Shown here: positions 45,517-54,048 of the stretch, one piece after another
How the letters are laid out: each line of letters opens with the position of its first letter
Position numbering within the stretch: the first letter of the stretch is position 1
NCBI GenBank assembly: GCA_009775355.1
Contig: VSPN01000006.1
Location: 7,848-71,847, forward strand
From: Muribaculaceae bacterium
GTDB lineage: Bacteria; Bacteroidota; Bacteroidia; Bacteroidales; Muribaculaceae
DNA length: 64,000 nucleotides
Direction: 5' to 3'
Made by a program: the position numbers and the translations under genes
Notes under the pieces: model-generated
The model's database searches: none
What the model was told of the DNA's origin: nothing
What the model saw: only the letters and a program-made list of their open reading frames with translations

Positions 45517-45670
45517 AAAATAGTCAGGTTAAGTTATCAAGTCAAAATTGTTTCAAGTCAAAACATATGCCTCGCGAAGATGGCAGTAAGGACAATCCGG
45601 GCAAGTCGGAACCGTCAAGTCCTGCAGGTATTGAAGTAAGAAGGCTGCGTTCTGTAGTCAGGTATACATT

Positions 45671-45696
45671 CCGTGGCGGGGACTCCCCCGCCACGG
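45671..45696 (-). terminator. Hairpin after the cyclophilin gene
   Basis: An 11-bp stem (45671-45681 with 45686-45696, CCGTGGCGGGG and complement) with a 4-base loop, 8 bases past the cyclophilin stop. No T-run, so termination is likely but not certain. Confidence 0.65.
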
Positions 45697-45703
45697 TGTC
45701 ATT

Positions 45704-46504
45704 TCATTTCACCTCTTTCATGGATATCACGCGGATATCCTCTTTGGGGCGGTCGGCTCTGCCTGTCTCGGCATTCTGGATTTTCTCGACAACATCCATA
45801 CCCTCTGTAACCTCGCCGAACACCGTATACTGTCCGTCAAGATGGGGAGTGCCTCCGAGTGTGAGGTACGCATCGCGTATCTCAGCGGGAAGAGGCTCAT
45901 CTTTGACCGCTTCCTCTGTCTGACGCGCCAGTTCCTGACGCAGCTGTTCGAGAGCCTCGCGGTCGCCGCGCTGCTGCATTGACCTTACAGAGTCCATGTG
46001 CTCTCGGACAAGACCGTTGAAATACTTCTGCTTACGCTCGTGATTGGCTCGCTGTTCCATCATGTCGAGGGTACGGGCTGTCTGCTTCTCTCCGGTCACG
46101 ATATAGAACTGAGAACCGGAACTGCGGCGTTCAGGATTGACCTGATCGCCTGTCCGCGCGGCAGCAAGAGCGCCATACTTGTGATAATGCCTCGGATAAT
46201 CGATCTCCGCCGGAAGCGTGTATGAAGGGTCGCCCGATCCAAGCATAGCCATACTGTCGGCGGTCTTAGAGTCGGGATCGCCAGTCTGGACCATGAAGTC
46301 CTTGATGACTCTGTGAAAGAGCACTCCGTCGTAATACCCCTCGCGAACAAGTTTCAGGAAGTTATCGCGATGAACCGGAGTGTCATCATAAAGCTTCACT
46401 TTAATATCGCCGAGCGAGGTGTGTATCTCGACCACCGGGTCTGCGAATCCGTTAGAAATTGCCATTACTGATAATATTAGGCTGAATAAAAACTTTTTCA
46501 TCAT
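45704..46504 (-). CDS. Cyclophilin-type peptidyl-prolyl isomerase (secreted)
   Basis: 266 residues with a signal peptide (FLFSLILSVMAISNGFA). Cyclophilin core: GDIKVKLYDDTPVHRDNFLKL, GVLFHRVIKDFMVQTGDP with the catalytic Arg in FHRVI, SGSQFYIVTG near 140, and PHLDGQYTVFGEVTEGMDVV near 225. An insertion of about 70 Arg/Glu-rich residues (REHMDSVRSMQQRGDREAL) separates the last two, as in many Bacteroidetes periplasmic cyclophilins. Assists folding of exported proteins. Its ATG lies 4 bases from repeat element A3. Confidence 0.93.
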   Translation of the reverse strand: MMKKFLFSLILSVMAISNGFADPVVEIHTSLGDIKVKLYDDTPVHRDNFLKLVREGYYDGVLFHRVIKDFMVQTGDPDSKTADSMAMLGSGDPSYTLPAEIDYPRHYHKYGALAAARTGDQVNPERRSSGSQFYIVTGEKQTARTLDMMEQRANHERKQKYFNGLVREHMDSVRSMQQRGDREALEQLRQELARQTEEAVKDEPLPAEIRDAYLTLGGTPHLDGQYTVFGEVTEGMDVVEKIQNAETGRADRPKEDIRVISMKEVK

Positions 46505-46507
46505 TTT

Positions 46508-46721
46508 AGACCTAATCCCACATTAAAATTTAATGCAGGAGGCGTTCTTTATTATTCTTTTGTCAACGAGATTTATTTAAGTTGCCACTGTCCGGCGTCT
46601 TTTCGATAAATTCCGCCAAGTTTAATCAGTCGTACAACTCACTACACTCCCTCTTCCACTTGCGAAAATTCCTCGAAAATACGCCGTCCCTGAATCAACT
46701 TTATTTTGTGGTATGGAGTCT
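46508..46721. repeat. Palindromic repeat element A3
   Basis: Ends AGACCTAATCCCACATT (left) and complement AGACTCCATACCACAAAAT (right) are degenerate A-family termini. The minus strand matches module X of A1 closely: GGCGTATTTTCGAGGAA, then GAGGGAGTGTAGTGAG, CGACTGA, ACTTGGCGGAATTT and AAGACGCCGG, then GGCAACTTAAATAAA. It fills the gap between the cyclophilin gene and the 125-residue protein gene. Confidence 0.88.
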
Positions 46722-46731
46722 TGACAGGCGT

Positions 46732-47109
46732 TTAGATCACGTTCTCTCCGGGATGAATCCGCTTGTAGATGCGCCGGAAATTATTGTCCGTCCTGTTCAG
46801 CTCGTCTACGTGATCCTGATAGTCATCTCCCCAGATTGCCTGAAGAAGCGATCCGATATACCGGCGCTCCCGGTCCTTGTCGATGGCGCCTTCGATCAGC
46901 GAAGCAAGCCACGGCTCGAAAGCAGCACGGTCGACTGCCGCCAGATAACGGGCGGTGCTTGCGAGAAACTGTCCGGAAGTATCGACATTGCGAAGCTTCA
47001 GAATCAGTTCGGGCATCTCGGCGGCACACGTGTCACAGTGATCGACGATATACTGATATACCGCCATACCCTGATGCTCCAGATTTTCCTTGTCGTTAGA
47101 TTCGTCCAT
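46732..47109 (-). CDS. 125-residue hypothetical protein
   Basis: Not recognised. 125 residues, acidic, predicted all-helical (AVYQYIVDHCDTCAAEMPEL, ARYLAAVDRAAFEPWLASLI), no signal peptide. CDTC at 25-28 is the only Cys pair. It starts divergently from the cytidylate-kinase-like gene, and repeat A3 ends 11 bases past its stop. Coding character is supported by a compact full-length frame with no alternative gene on either strand. Confidence 0.6.
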   Translation of the reverse strand: MDESNDKENLEHQGMAVYQYIVDHCDTCAAEMPELILKLRNVDTSGQFLASTARYLAAVDRAAFEPWLASLIEGAIDKDRERRYIGSLLQAIWGDDYQDHVDELNRTDNNFRRIYKRIHPGENVI

Positions 47110-47209
47110 CTCGAAATTATTTGTCGTTAAGCCGTTACTGACATACGGACATTATATCCGCGATGATGTAAAAATCAGTAACACGATGCAAAAATAATAA
47201 ATTTTTTGT

Positions 47210-47217
47210 TAATTTTG
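47210..47217 (+). promoter_or_regulatory. Putative promoter -7 element of the kinase gene
   Basis: TAATTTTG, 27 bases before ATG 47244; matches TAnnTTTG. No convincing -33 element. Confidence 0.45.
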
Positions 47218-47243
47218 TAAAACTCAAACAAAATAAGATTGCA

Positions 47244-47876
47244 ATGGAGAGACCAGACACTGCCGCCGACAGATTTGTGATTGTCATCGGGCGGCAATAT
47301 GGGAGCGGCGGACGACGCATCGGCAAAATGCTTGCCGAAAATCTCGGTGTCAGTTATTACGACAAGTCTTTGCTCAGCGAGGCAGCCGGAGAACTCGGCT
47401 TTTCTTCCGAAATATTCGAACGCAATGATGAGCGCAGGCCGTCGTTGCTGAGGTCACTCCTGTCATTCAACTATGGCGCGTCGACAGCCAACATCGAGCA
47501 GTCGACGATGAGCGATGAGAAAATATATGAATTCCAGAGCCGCGTGATCCGTGGAATATGTGAGCGTGAATCTTGCGTTATCGTAGGGCGCACCGCCGAC
47601 TATATAATGCGCGACCACCCCGGGCTTGTCAGTCTGTTCATACACGCGCCGGCCGAAATCAGGGCGCTCTCCATCATGAGACGCGGAGAGACCGACTGTC
47701 AGTCAAAAGCCATCGACACCGCCGTAAAGAACGACCGCGCGCGTGCCTCCTATTATAACTACTATACCAACCGCGACGCATGGGGCAGAGCCGACAACTA
47801 TCACCTCTCGTTCGACTCGTCACGCATGACCGACGAGGCCATCTTAGCCGCCGTGCGTGCCATCCTTGAGAACTGA
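47244..47876 (+). CDS. Cytidylate kinase-like family protein
   Basis: 210 residues. P-loop GRQYGSGGRRIG (about 15-26), the modified Walker A found in the cytidylate-kinase-like family (AAK6/Cmk-like), then LGVSYYDKSLL, VGRTADYIMRDHPG near 114, and YYNYYTNRDAWGRADNYHLSFDSS near 172. These proteins resemble CMP kinase but lack clear NMP-specificity segments, and their substrate is undefined. It precedes a DUF308-like membrane protein gene by 92 bases. Confidence 0.87.
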   Translation: MERPDTAADRFVIVIGRQYGSGGRRIGKMLAENLGVSYYDKSLLSEAAGELGFSSEIFERNDERRPSLLRSLLSFNYGASTANIEQSTMSDEKIYEFQSRVIRGICERESCVIVGRTADYIMRDHPGLVSLFIHAPAEIRALSIMRRGETDCQSKAIDTAVKNDRARASYYNYYTNRDAWGRADNYHLSFDSSRMTDEAILAAVRAILEN

Positions 47877-47967
47877 CGGCTGCCGACGGCTCGATTTCAT
47901 GACAAAAGAAATCCATATATGCTTCTTTTTTGTTTACATGCTATAAAATATCTTAGAGTGTGTAATC

Positions 47968-48636
47968 ATGAAAAAAGCGACTTACTTCATCGTATACGCC
48001 GCGACACTGGCCATCGGCGTTCTGCTTCTGATCTTCAGCCAGGAACCCTTGACCCGACCCGAGCCTCTGACTCTAAGGTCGATAGTAATTGCGGCCGGCA
48101 TAGTCTATATCGCGATCGGCGTGATAAATTTTCTCTTTTCGCTGCGCAAGAAAGAGACTCCGTACGGCACTGTAAAGACCAGGCCATGGTATCTGACGGC
48201 AATGTCGATCGCCGCAGTGTTCTGGGGAATCCTGATGCTGGCCATGTCGACTCCTATGACCACCACTCTGGCTGTGACTCTCGGTGTGTCACTTATAATA
48301 GCCGCCTTCGCACAGGCCATGTGGATAGCAGGCGCGACACACACATCGGGAGTATCAGGATGGTGGTATGTAGTTCCGGTCTGCGTGCTCGGAGCCGGAA
48401 TCATCGACATAACTCTTGTCAACGACTATGCGCGACTCGGTCAAAGCAGCTCCACGGCATGCGTGCTGTCGGGAATACTGCTGCTCTGCTACTCGGTCAA
48501 CGGATTCATAAGCCTCCGCAACCTAATTCACCGCAGGGAGAAAGCCATAGAGAAGGCTCTCTGCGAAGTCTCTGCGGAAAAAGCATCAGCCGAAGCAGGA
48601 AAAGAATCCACAACGCGGACGGCAACAGACAAATAA
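47968..48636 (+). CDS. DUF308/HdeD-like membrane protein
   Basis: 222 residues with six predicted membrane segments in three pairs (for example TYFIVYAATLAIGVLLLIF at 5-23, SIVIAAGIVYIAIGVINFLF at 38-57, LIIAAFAQAMWIAGA near 110). A charged Lys/Glu tail of about 35 residues follows. The layout fits the DUF308/HdeD family of small membrane proteins, linked in E. coli to acid stress; that role is not shown here. The rnpB promoter lies just downstream. Confidence 0.7.
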   Translation: MKKATYFIVYAATLAIGVLLLIFSQEPLTRPEPLTLRSIVIAAGIVYIAIGVINFLFSLRKKETPYGTVKTRPWYLTAMSIAAVFWGILMLAMSTPMTTTLAVTLGVSLIIAAFAQAMWIAGATHTSGVSGWWYVVPVCVLGAGIIDITLVNDYARLGQSSSTACVLSGILLLCYSVNGFISLRNLIHRREKAIEKALCEVSAEKASAEAGKESTTRTATDK

Positions 48637-48655
48637 CCCGCAAATTCGCCGGAAC

Positions 48656-48686
48656 TTGCATATCATAAAATAAATGAGTAACTTTG
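48656..48686 (+). promoter_or_regulatory. rnpB: Promoter of rnpB
   Basis: TTG at 48656-48658, a 20-base spacer and TAACTTTG at 48679-48686. Predicted transcription start (about 48693) coincides with the structural 5' end of the RNA. Confidence 0.8.
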
Positions 48687-48692
48687 CAGAAA

Positions 48693-49059
48693 GGCAGAAA
48701 TGTGGTCTGTCGCTCTATGCCAAGCATAAAGAGGAAAGTCCGGGCAACACAGGGCACCGCATTTTCTAACGGAAAGCCGGCGGCGACGCCGGGGATCAAT
48801 GTGACAGAAAACGACCGCCAGTGCCCACCGCGGCACAGGCAAGGGTGAAAAGGCGGGGTAAGAGCCCACCGGCCCGCATGGTGACATGCGGGGCCGCACA
48901 TCCTGCGGGTTGCAAGGTCAAATATACCGACAGCAAAGGACGGCCCGTCCATTGCCGGGGGGTAGACCGCTATAGCGCGCCGTGCAAACGGCCGCAAAGA
49001 TAAATGACAGACACTCCGGCCTGTCCGGAGCACATAACCCGGCTTACAGCATCTCTGCC
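48693..49059 (+). ncRNA. rnpB: RNase P RNA (bacterial class A)
   Basis: Catalytic RNA that trims tRNA 5' leaders. Conserved blocks: GAGGAAAGTCCGGGC near 48736 (P4 and CR-I), GGTAAGAGCCCACCG near 48857 (CR-II/III), GCAAACGGCCGCAA and the 3' block ATAACCCGGCTTAC near 49034 (CR-V/P4). Terminal stem GGCAGA (48693-48698) pairs with TCTGCC (49054-49059), fixing both ends. Flanked by a fitted promoter and terminator. Confidence 0.96.
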
Positions 49060-49069
49060 ACTCATCAGG

Positions 49070-49106
49070 ACCGGTGCTTTCTTCGCGGGAAGCACCGGTT
49101 TCTTTT
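49070..49106 (+). terminator. rnpB: Intrinsic terminator of rnpB
   Basis: ACCGGTGCTT (49070-49079) pairs with AAGCACCGGT (49090-49099), followed by TTCTTTT. Confidence 0.9.
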
Positions 49107-49135
49107 ACTTAGCATGCCTGCATACAGATTCCACC

Positions 49136-50524
49136 ATGAAAAACAAAACAGCAAAAGATGAAGGCTCTGTGGCTAAAATCATAGCCCGGGCGAAGTCAGT
49201 TTACAATTACTGCGCCGACGGCGTGTGGAGCGACCCGCGCAACAACCTCGGCACACGCGTGATAAAGATCCTGAATCTGACCCTCAGCGCATTCTTCAAC
49301 TCAAGCCTTCAGAACAAGTCGATGTCGCTCACATACCAGACCGTGCTCTCGATCGTGCCGGCGTTCGCACTGCTCGTGGCGATAGGAAGGGGATTCGGTC
49401 TGCAGGATCTTCTCCAGAAGCAGCTCTATGAATTCTTTCCCTCGCAGGGAAAAGGGATATCGACCGCCCTGCAGTTTGTCGATTCCTATCTCAACTCCGC
49501 CACTCAGGGCGTCTTCGTCGGAGTCGGCATAGTGGTTCTGCTCTGGACGGTCATCTCGCTTCTTTCGTCGATCGAGAATACGTTCAACTCCATCTGGGGA
49601 GTGAAGCGATCACGCACACTATATCAGAAAATTACCGACTACATTGCCATCTGCCTTATGATACCGGTGCTCATGATCTGCTCGTCGGGAGTGTCGATAT
49701 TCATGTCGGGAGTGGTGCAGTCGAACATCAACTTCCCTTTCCTCACGCCGGTGCTCAACTATGTGCTCGAACTTGTGCCCTTCGCGCTCTGCTGGCTCGC
49801 GTTCACCCTGTCATATTACCTGATACCCAACACAAAAGTCAATTTCAAGTATTCAGCCATTGCCGGGATCATGGCTGCAATCTCTTTCCAGATTCTGCAG
49901 TTGCTCTTCCTCAACGGACAGATATATGTGTCGAAATACAACGCCATATACGGATCGTTCGCATTCCTGCCCCTCATGCTGATCTGGCTGCAGCTTTCAT
50001 GGCTCATGCTTCTGACCGGATGCATGATAGCCTATTCGATGCAGAATGTCTTCACTTTCAATCTAATGGGAGACGAAAGCACGATCTCCAACCGCGGATG
50101 GCACAATGTGGCGCTGATAGTAATGGCCGTCACCGCCCGGCGTTTCGCCGACAAGCAAAAACCGCTTTCGCATCAGGAGATGGCTGTTCTATATTATCTG
50201 CCCATCCGGATTGTGGGTCGTGTGGTCGAGAAACTGAAAGCGGCCTCGCTTATCTATGACGTCAGACTCAGCGATGACACCAACGGCATATCTCCTGCAG
50301 TCGAGACGGAGACTCTGACAGTAGCCGATTTCTTCAGAGCCTTCGACAATGTCGGCGTCACCGATTTCATAGCTGATTTCCGAAATATCTACAAGGATTT
50401 TCTCGACATACTCGAACCGCTCCAGATCCGCTCTTACGAGGCCTTCTCGTCGACACTTGTCCGCGACATGCCACTGCCTACTCCTGATCAGATAAAAGCG
50501 ATAATGATCAATGACCGCACCTGA
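49136..50524 (+). CDS. YihY/BrkB family membrane protein
   Basis: 462 residues from ATG 49136 (MKNKTAKDEG). An in-frame start at 49004 would place 44 codons over the rnpB 3' end and terminator, so it is rejected. About six membrane helices lie within residues 50-330: MSLTYQTVLSIVPAFALLVAIGRGFG and ISLLSSIENTFNSIWGVKRSR are family hallmarks. The C-terminal 130 residues are soluble with a winged-helix-like region. Sometimes annotated ribonuclease BN, wrongly for this family; function is unclear. Confidence 0.88.
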   Translation: MKNKTAKDEGSVAKIIARAKSVYNYCADGVWSDPRNNLGTRVIKILNLTLSAFFNSSLQNKSMSLTYQTVLSIVPAFALLVAIGRGFGLQDLLQKQLYEFFPSQGKGISTALQFVDSYLNSATQGVFVGVGIVVLLWTVISLLSSIENTFNSIWGVKRSRTLYQKITDYIAICLMIPVLMICSSGVSIFMSGVVQSNINFPFLTPVLNYVLELVPFALCWLAFTLSYYLIPNTKVNFKYSAIAGIMAAISFQILQLLFLNGQIYVSKYNAIYGSFAFLPLMLIWLQLSWLMLLTGCMIAYSMQNVFTFNLMGDESTISNRGWHNVALIVMAVTARRFADKQKPLSHQEMAVLYYLPIRIVGRVVEKLKAASLIYDVRLSDDTNGISPAVETETLTVADFFRAFDNVGVTDFIADFRNIYKDFLDILEPLQIRSYEAFSSTLVRDMPLPTPDQIKAIMINDRT

Positions 50525-50634
50525 TAATCCCGACCAATGCCATAAAAAAGCGACCATAAGACATAAAAAAAAGAGCAATTGATATCAAAATCCGCGCATA
50601 ACCCAAATTTTGCATTAATATGCTCAAAAACATA

Positions 50635-50665
50635 TTGACAATGCGATAAAAAAAAAGTACTTTTG
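50635..50665 (+). promoter_or_regulatory. Promoter of the glycogen operon
   Basis: TTG at 50635-50637, a 20-base spacer and TACTTTTG at 50658-50665. About 105 bases of leader precede the first gene. The remaining 50525-50634 shows no gene. Confidence 0.7.
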
Positions 50666-50770
50666 TGTTATCATCTTAAGGGGAGTCTCGCTCCGGTCTC
50701 AGCGTGCCAGCGTGCAGGCCTCTAAGCGCGTCAGCCCCATAACTACAACCCAACACATATACCGGCAATC

Positions 50771-52720
50771 ATGAGTTATCTTAAATTTGACAAGAACCTT
50801 ATGATCAACCTGGAGCAGTCGCTTCCCAAAGAGATGCTTCGCACGAATATGTCGGGAGCGTACCACTGCACGACCATCGTGGGCTGCAACACCCGCAAGC
50901 AGCATGGTCTTCTGGTGATACCGGTTCCGGAGATGGACGATAAAGCGCATGTGCTTCTGTCGTCGCTCGACGAATCGGTGATCCAGCACGGCGCCTCGTT
51001 CAACCTCGGCCTGCATCAGTATGGGAACAGCGTCTTCAGCCCCAACGGTCACAAGTACATCCGCGAGTTCACATGCGAATCCGTTCCCAAAGTCACGTTC
51101 CGCGTCGGCGGAGTGATACTGACAAAAGAAAAAGTCTTCATCTCGCACGAGAACAGAATTCTGATAAAATACACCCTTGTAGAGGCCCACTCCCCCACGC
51201 TTCTCCGCTTCCGCCCGTTCCTTGCATTCCGCGACGCCAACGCGCTGAGCGTTGAGAACGACCGTGTCAACAGAGAGATCCGCCACGTAGCCAACGGAAT
51301 CTCCACCTGCATGTATGACGGCTACCCGTCGCTCTTCATGCAGTTCAGCAAGGAATCCCGATGGGTCGACGAACCCAACTGGTACAAAGGTATCGAATAT
51401 TATAAAGACCGCGACCGCGGCATCCCTTACAAGGAAGATCAGTGGGTGCCCGGATATTTCGAGCTTCCTGTAAGCAAAGGAGAATCGGTGATTTTCTCAG
51501 CATCGACCTTCGAGACTGACCCCGCGACATTCGAGCAGACATACGATGCGGAACTGAAGACCCGCACATGCCGCACGTCGTTCTTCAACTGCCTGAAGAA
51601 CGCTGCCAAGCAATGTTATCTCAAAAATGAGCACGGCATGTATATCATGGCCGGTTATCCCTGGTTCAGCGTAAGGGGACGCGATGAGCTGATAGCCCTG
51701 CCGGGCTGCACGCTGGCGATCGATCATGAAGAGGACTACCATCTGATACTTGAATCGTTCATGAAAGCACTCCGACATTATCTGGAAACCGGCAGGAAAG
51801 ATCATGTCATCCAGGACATCGACCTGCCCGACATCCCGTTATGGACAGTCTGGACAATTCAGCAATACAGGCGTTATGCCGATCCCGGACAATGCGCATC
51901 GCGTTATCTCGACACCGTACGCTATCTTGTCGACAGCGTGCTCGAAGGCCGTGCAGGCAACCTCACGCTGCATGACAACGGACTTGTCAGCACCGAGGGG
52001 AAAGAGAAACCTGTGACATGGCTGTCTGCTTCGATCGAAGGTCGCCCGATAATACCACGCACAGGTTATATACTCGAGTTCAACGCATTGTGGTACAACG
52101 CACTGATATTCCTGCTCACTATGCTCGAAGAGAGCGGAAGCGACGACGGCTATGCAGCTCGCATCCGTGCAATAGCCGAAAAATGCGGAGAGTCTTTCAT
52201 CTCGACATTCCTTAACGACTACGGATATCTGTACGATTATGTAGACGGAACTTACACCGATCTTGAGGTGCGCCCCAACATGGCCATCGCCGCAGGACTC
52301 GAAAACACTCCGCTTGACCGACGCCAGCGCAAGAAAGTGCTCGACTTCTGCACCCGCGAGCTGCTGACGCCCAAAGGACTCCGCTCGCTGAGCCCGAAGA
52401 GCCACAACTACCGTCCGGTCTATGTGGGCAACCCCTTGGAGCGCGAATATACGGTTCATCAGGGTCCGGCACGCCCATGGCTGTTCGGATTCTATGTCGA
52501 CGCCTATTTCAAGGTGTTCGGCATCAGCGGACTGTCGTTTATCGAGCGCATGCTGATAGGCTACGAGGACGAGATGACCGAAGGATGCATCGGCTCGCTG
52601 TCGGAGATGTATGACGCCAACCCGCCATACACCGGACGCGGAGCGGTGAGCACCGCCAAAAACGTCGGGCAGATACTCGCCTCGATACGCACAGTCAACC
52701 GCATGAGTAAACTTCTTTAG
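50771..52720 (+). CDS. Glycogen debranching enzyme (amylo-alpha-1,6-glucosidase type)
   Basis: 649 residues, cytosolic. The N-terminal beta-sandwich domain (about 1-250, GDE_N type) begins MSYLKFDKNLM. The (alpha/alpha)6 catalytic domain follows: WFSVRGRDELIALPGCTLAI near 297-316 is the hallmark of bacterial GDE/GH133 enzymes, and NYRPVYVGNP and HQGPARPWLFGFYVDAYFK near 565 are typical. It hydrolyses the alpha-1,6 branch stubs of glycogen. First gene of a three-gene operon. Confidence 0.93.
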   Translation: MSYLKFDKNLMINLEQSLPKEMLRTNMSGAYHCTTIVGCNTRKQHGLLVIPVPEMDDKAHVLLSSLDESVIQHGASFNLGLHQYGNSVFSPNGHKYIREFTCESVPKVTFRVGGVILTKEKVFISHENRILIKYTLVEAHSPTLLRFRPFLAFRDANALSVENDRVNREIRHVANGISTCMYDGYPSLFMQFSKESRWVDEPNWYKGIEYYKDRDRGIPYKEDQWVPGYFELPVSKGESVIFSASTFETDPATFEQTYDAELKTRTCRTSFFNCLKNAAKQCYLKNEHGMYIMAGYPWFSVRGRDELIALPGCTLAIDHEEDYHLILESFMKALRHYLETGRKDHVIQDIDLPDIPLWTVWTIQQYRRYADPGQCASRYLDTVRYLVDSVLEGRAGNLTLHDNGLVSTEGKEKPVTWLSASIEGRPIIPRTGYILEFNALWYNALIFLLTMLEESGSDDGYAARIRAIAEKCGESFISTFLNDYGYLYDYVDGTYTDLEVRPNMAIAAGLENTPLDRRQRKKVLDFCTRELLTPKGLRSLSPKSHNYRPVYVGNPLEREYTVHQGPARPWLFGFYVDAYFKVFGISGLSFIERMLIGYEDEMTEGCIGSLSEMYDANPPYTGRGAVSTAKNVGQILASIRTVNRMSKLL

Positions 52721-52743
52721 CAAAACAGCACCGGAATAAAATT

Positions 52744-54003
52744 ATGAAAGCATTAATGTTTGGCTGGGAGTTTCCCCCTCACATCCTCGGCGGTCTCGGA
52801 ACGGCAAGCTACGGACTGACCAAGGGAATGTTCAACAACGGCGACATGGAGATAACCTTCGTGATCCCGCGCCCGTGGGGCGACGAGGAGAAGGGATTCG
52901 CCAACATCATCGGCGCCGACTGCACGCCTGTGGCGTGGCGCGATGTGAGCAGGGAATACGTGGAAAGCCGAATCGGCAAGGTCATGGATCCGCAGCTGTA
53001 TTTCGACCTGCGCGACCACATCTATGCCGACTTCAACTATATGCGCCTCAATGATCTCGGCTGCATAGGGTTCTCGGGCAAGTATCCCGATAACCTGATC
53101 GAGGAGATCAACAACTATTCGATAGTGGCAGGAGTGATAGCGCGCACCGTGCCCTGCGACGTGATACACTCACACGACTGGCTGACCTATCCCGCCGGCA
53201 TCCACGCGAAAAATGTCACCGGCAAGCCGCTGGTGATCCATGTGCACGCCACCGATTTCGACCGCTCGCGGGGGAATGTCAACCCGACGGTTTTCGCGAT
53301 CGAGAAAGACGGCATGGAAAACGCCGACCACATCATCACAGTCTCCGATCTGACGCGCCGCACGGTGATAGAGAAATACGGCATAAGTCCTGACAAGGTC
53401 ACCACCGTGCACAATGCGGTCATTCCCCTCAGCGACGAGCTCCTCAATCTGCCGCGGCGGGAGAAGAAAGACAAGGTCATAACATTTCTCGGACGCATCA
53501 CCATGCAGAAAGGCCCTGAATATTTTGTGGAGGCCGCCGCGAAGGTGCTTCATAAAAACCGCCACGTACGGTTCGTCATGGCCGGCGGCGGCGACATGGA
53601 GCACGCCATGATCCGTCTCGCCGCCCGCAGGGGAATAGCCGACAGGTTTCATTTCACCGGATTCCTGAAGGGGAAGGAGGTCTACCAGATGTTCCGCGAC
53701 TCCGACGTATATGTCATGCCCTCCGTTTCCGAGCCGTTCGGCATCTCGCCGCTTGAGGCCATGGAGATGGGGGTGCCATCGATAATCTCGAAGCAGAGCG
53801 GCTGCGCCGAGATTCTCGACAACGTCATAAAGACCGACTACTGGGACATCGACGCCATGGCCGACGCCATGCACGCCCTCACGTCATATCCGGCCCTGCA
53901 CCGCGAACTTCGCGACAGGGGCATCGAGGAGATACACGGCATTACCTGGGAGAAAGCCGGAAAGAAAGTGATCGACATCTATCATAAAGTCATAAACAAG
54001 TGA
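52744..54003 (+). CDS. Glycosyltransferase family 4 (glycogen/starch synthase-like)
   Basis: 419 residues, GT-B fold. The N-terminus KALMFGWEFPPHILGGLGTA is the nucleotide-sugar synthase-type glycine loop; HSHDWLTYPAGIHAKN near 140 is the acceptor region; VSEPFGISPLEAMEMGVPSI near 330 holds the E-X7-E motif. Between a debranching enzyme and a GH57 enzyme, glycogen chain elongation (or maltose-1-phosphate formation) is the likely role. Donor (ADP- or UDP-glucose) is unknown. Confidence 0.88.
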   Translation: MKALMFGWEFPPHILGGLGTASYGLTKGMFNNGDMEITFVIPRPWGDEEKGFANIIGADCTPVAWRDVSREYVESRIGKVMDPQLYFDLRDHIYADFNYMRLNDLGCIGFSGKYPDNLIEEINNYSIVAGVIARTVPCDVIHSHDWLTYPAGIHAKNVTGKPLVIHVHATDFDRSRGNVNPTVFAIEKDGMENADHIITVSDLTRRTVIEKYGISPDKVTTVHNAVIPLSDELLNLPRREKKDKVITFLGRITMQKGPEYFVEAAAKVLHKNRHVRFVMAGGGDMEHAMIRLAARRGIADRFHFTGFLKGKEVYQMFRDSDVYVMPSVSEPFGISPLEAMEMGVPSIISKQSGCAEILDNVIKTDYWDIDAMADAMHALTSYPALHRELRDRGIEEIHGITWEKAGKKVIDIYHKVINK

Positions 54004-54048
54004 CAACGCCCGCATGAGGCCGGGCAGCCACACCAACTACAGAAGAAA

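Noticed and set aside
49004..49135. 44-codon upstream extension of the BrkB gene
   Set aside because: It overlaps the 3' end of RNase P RNA and its terminator, so translation from there is implausible.
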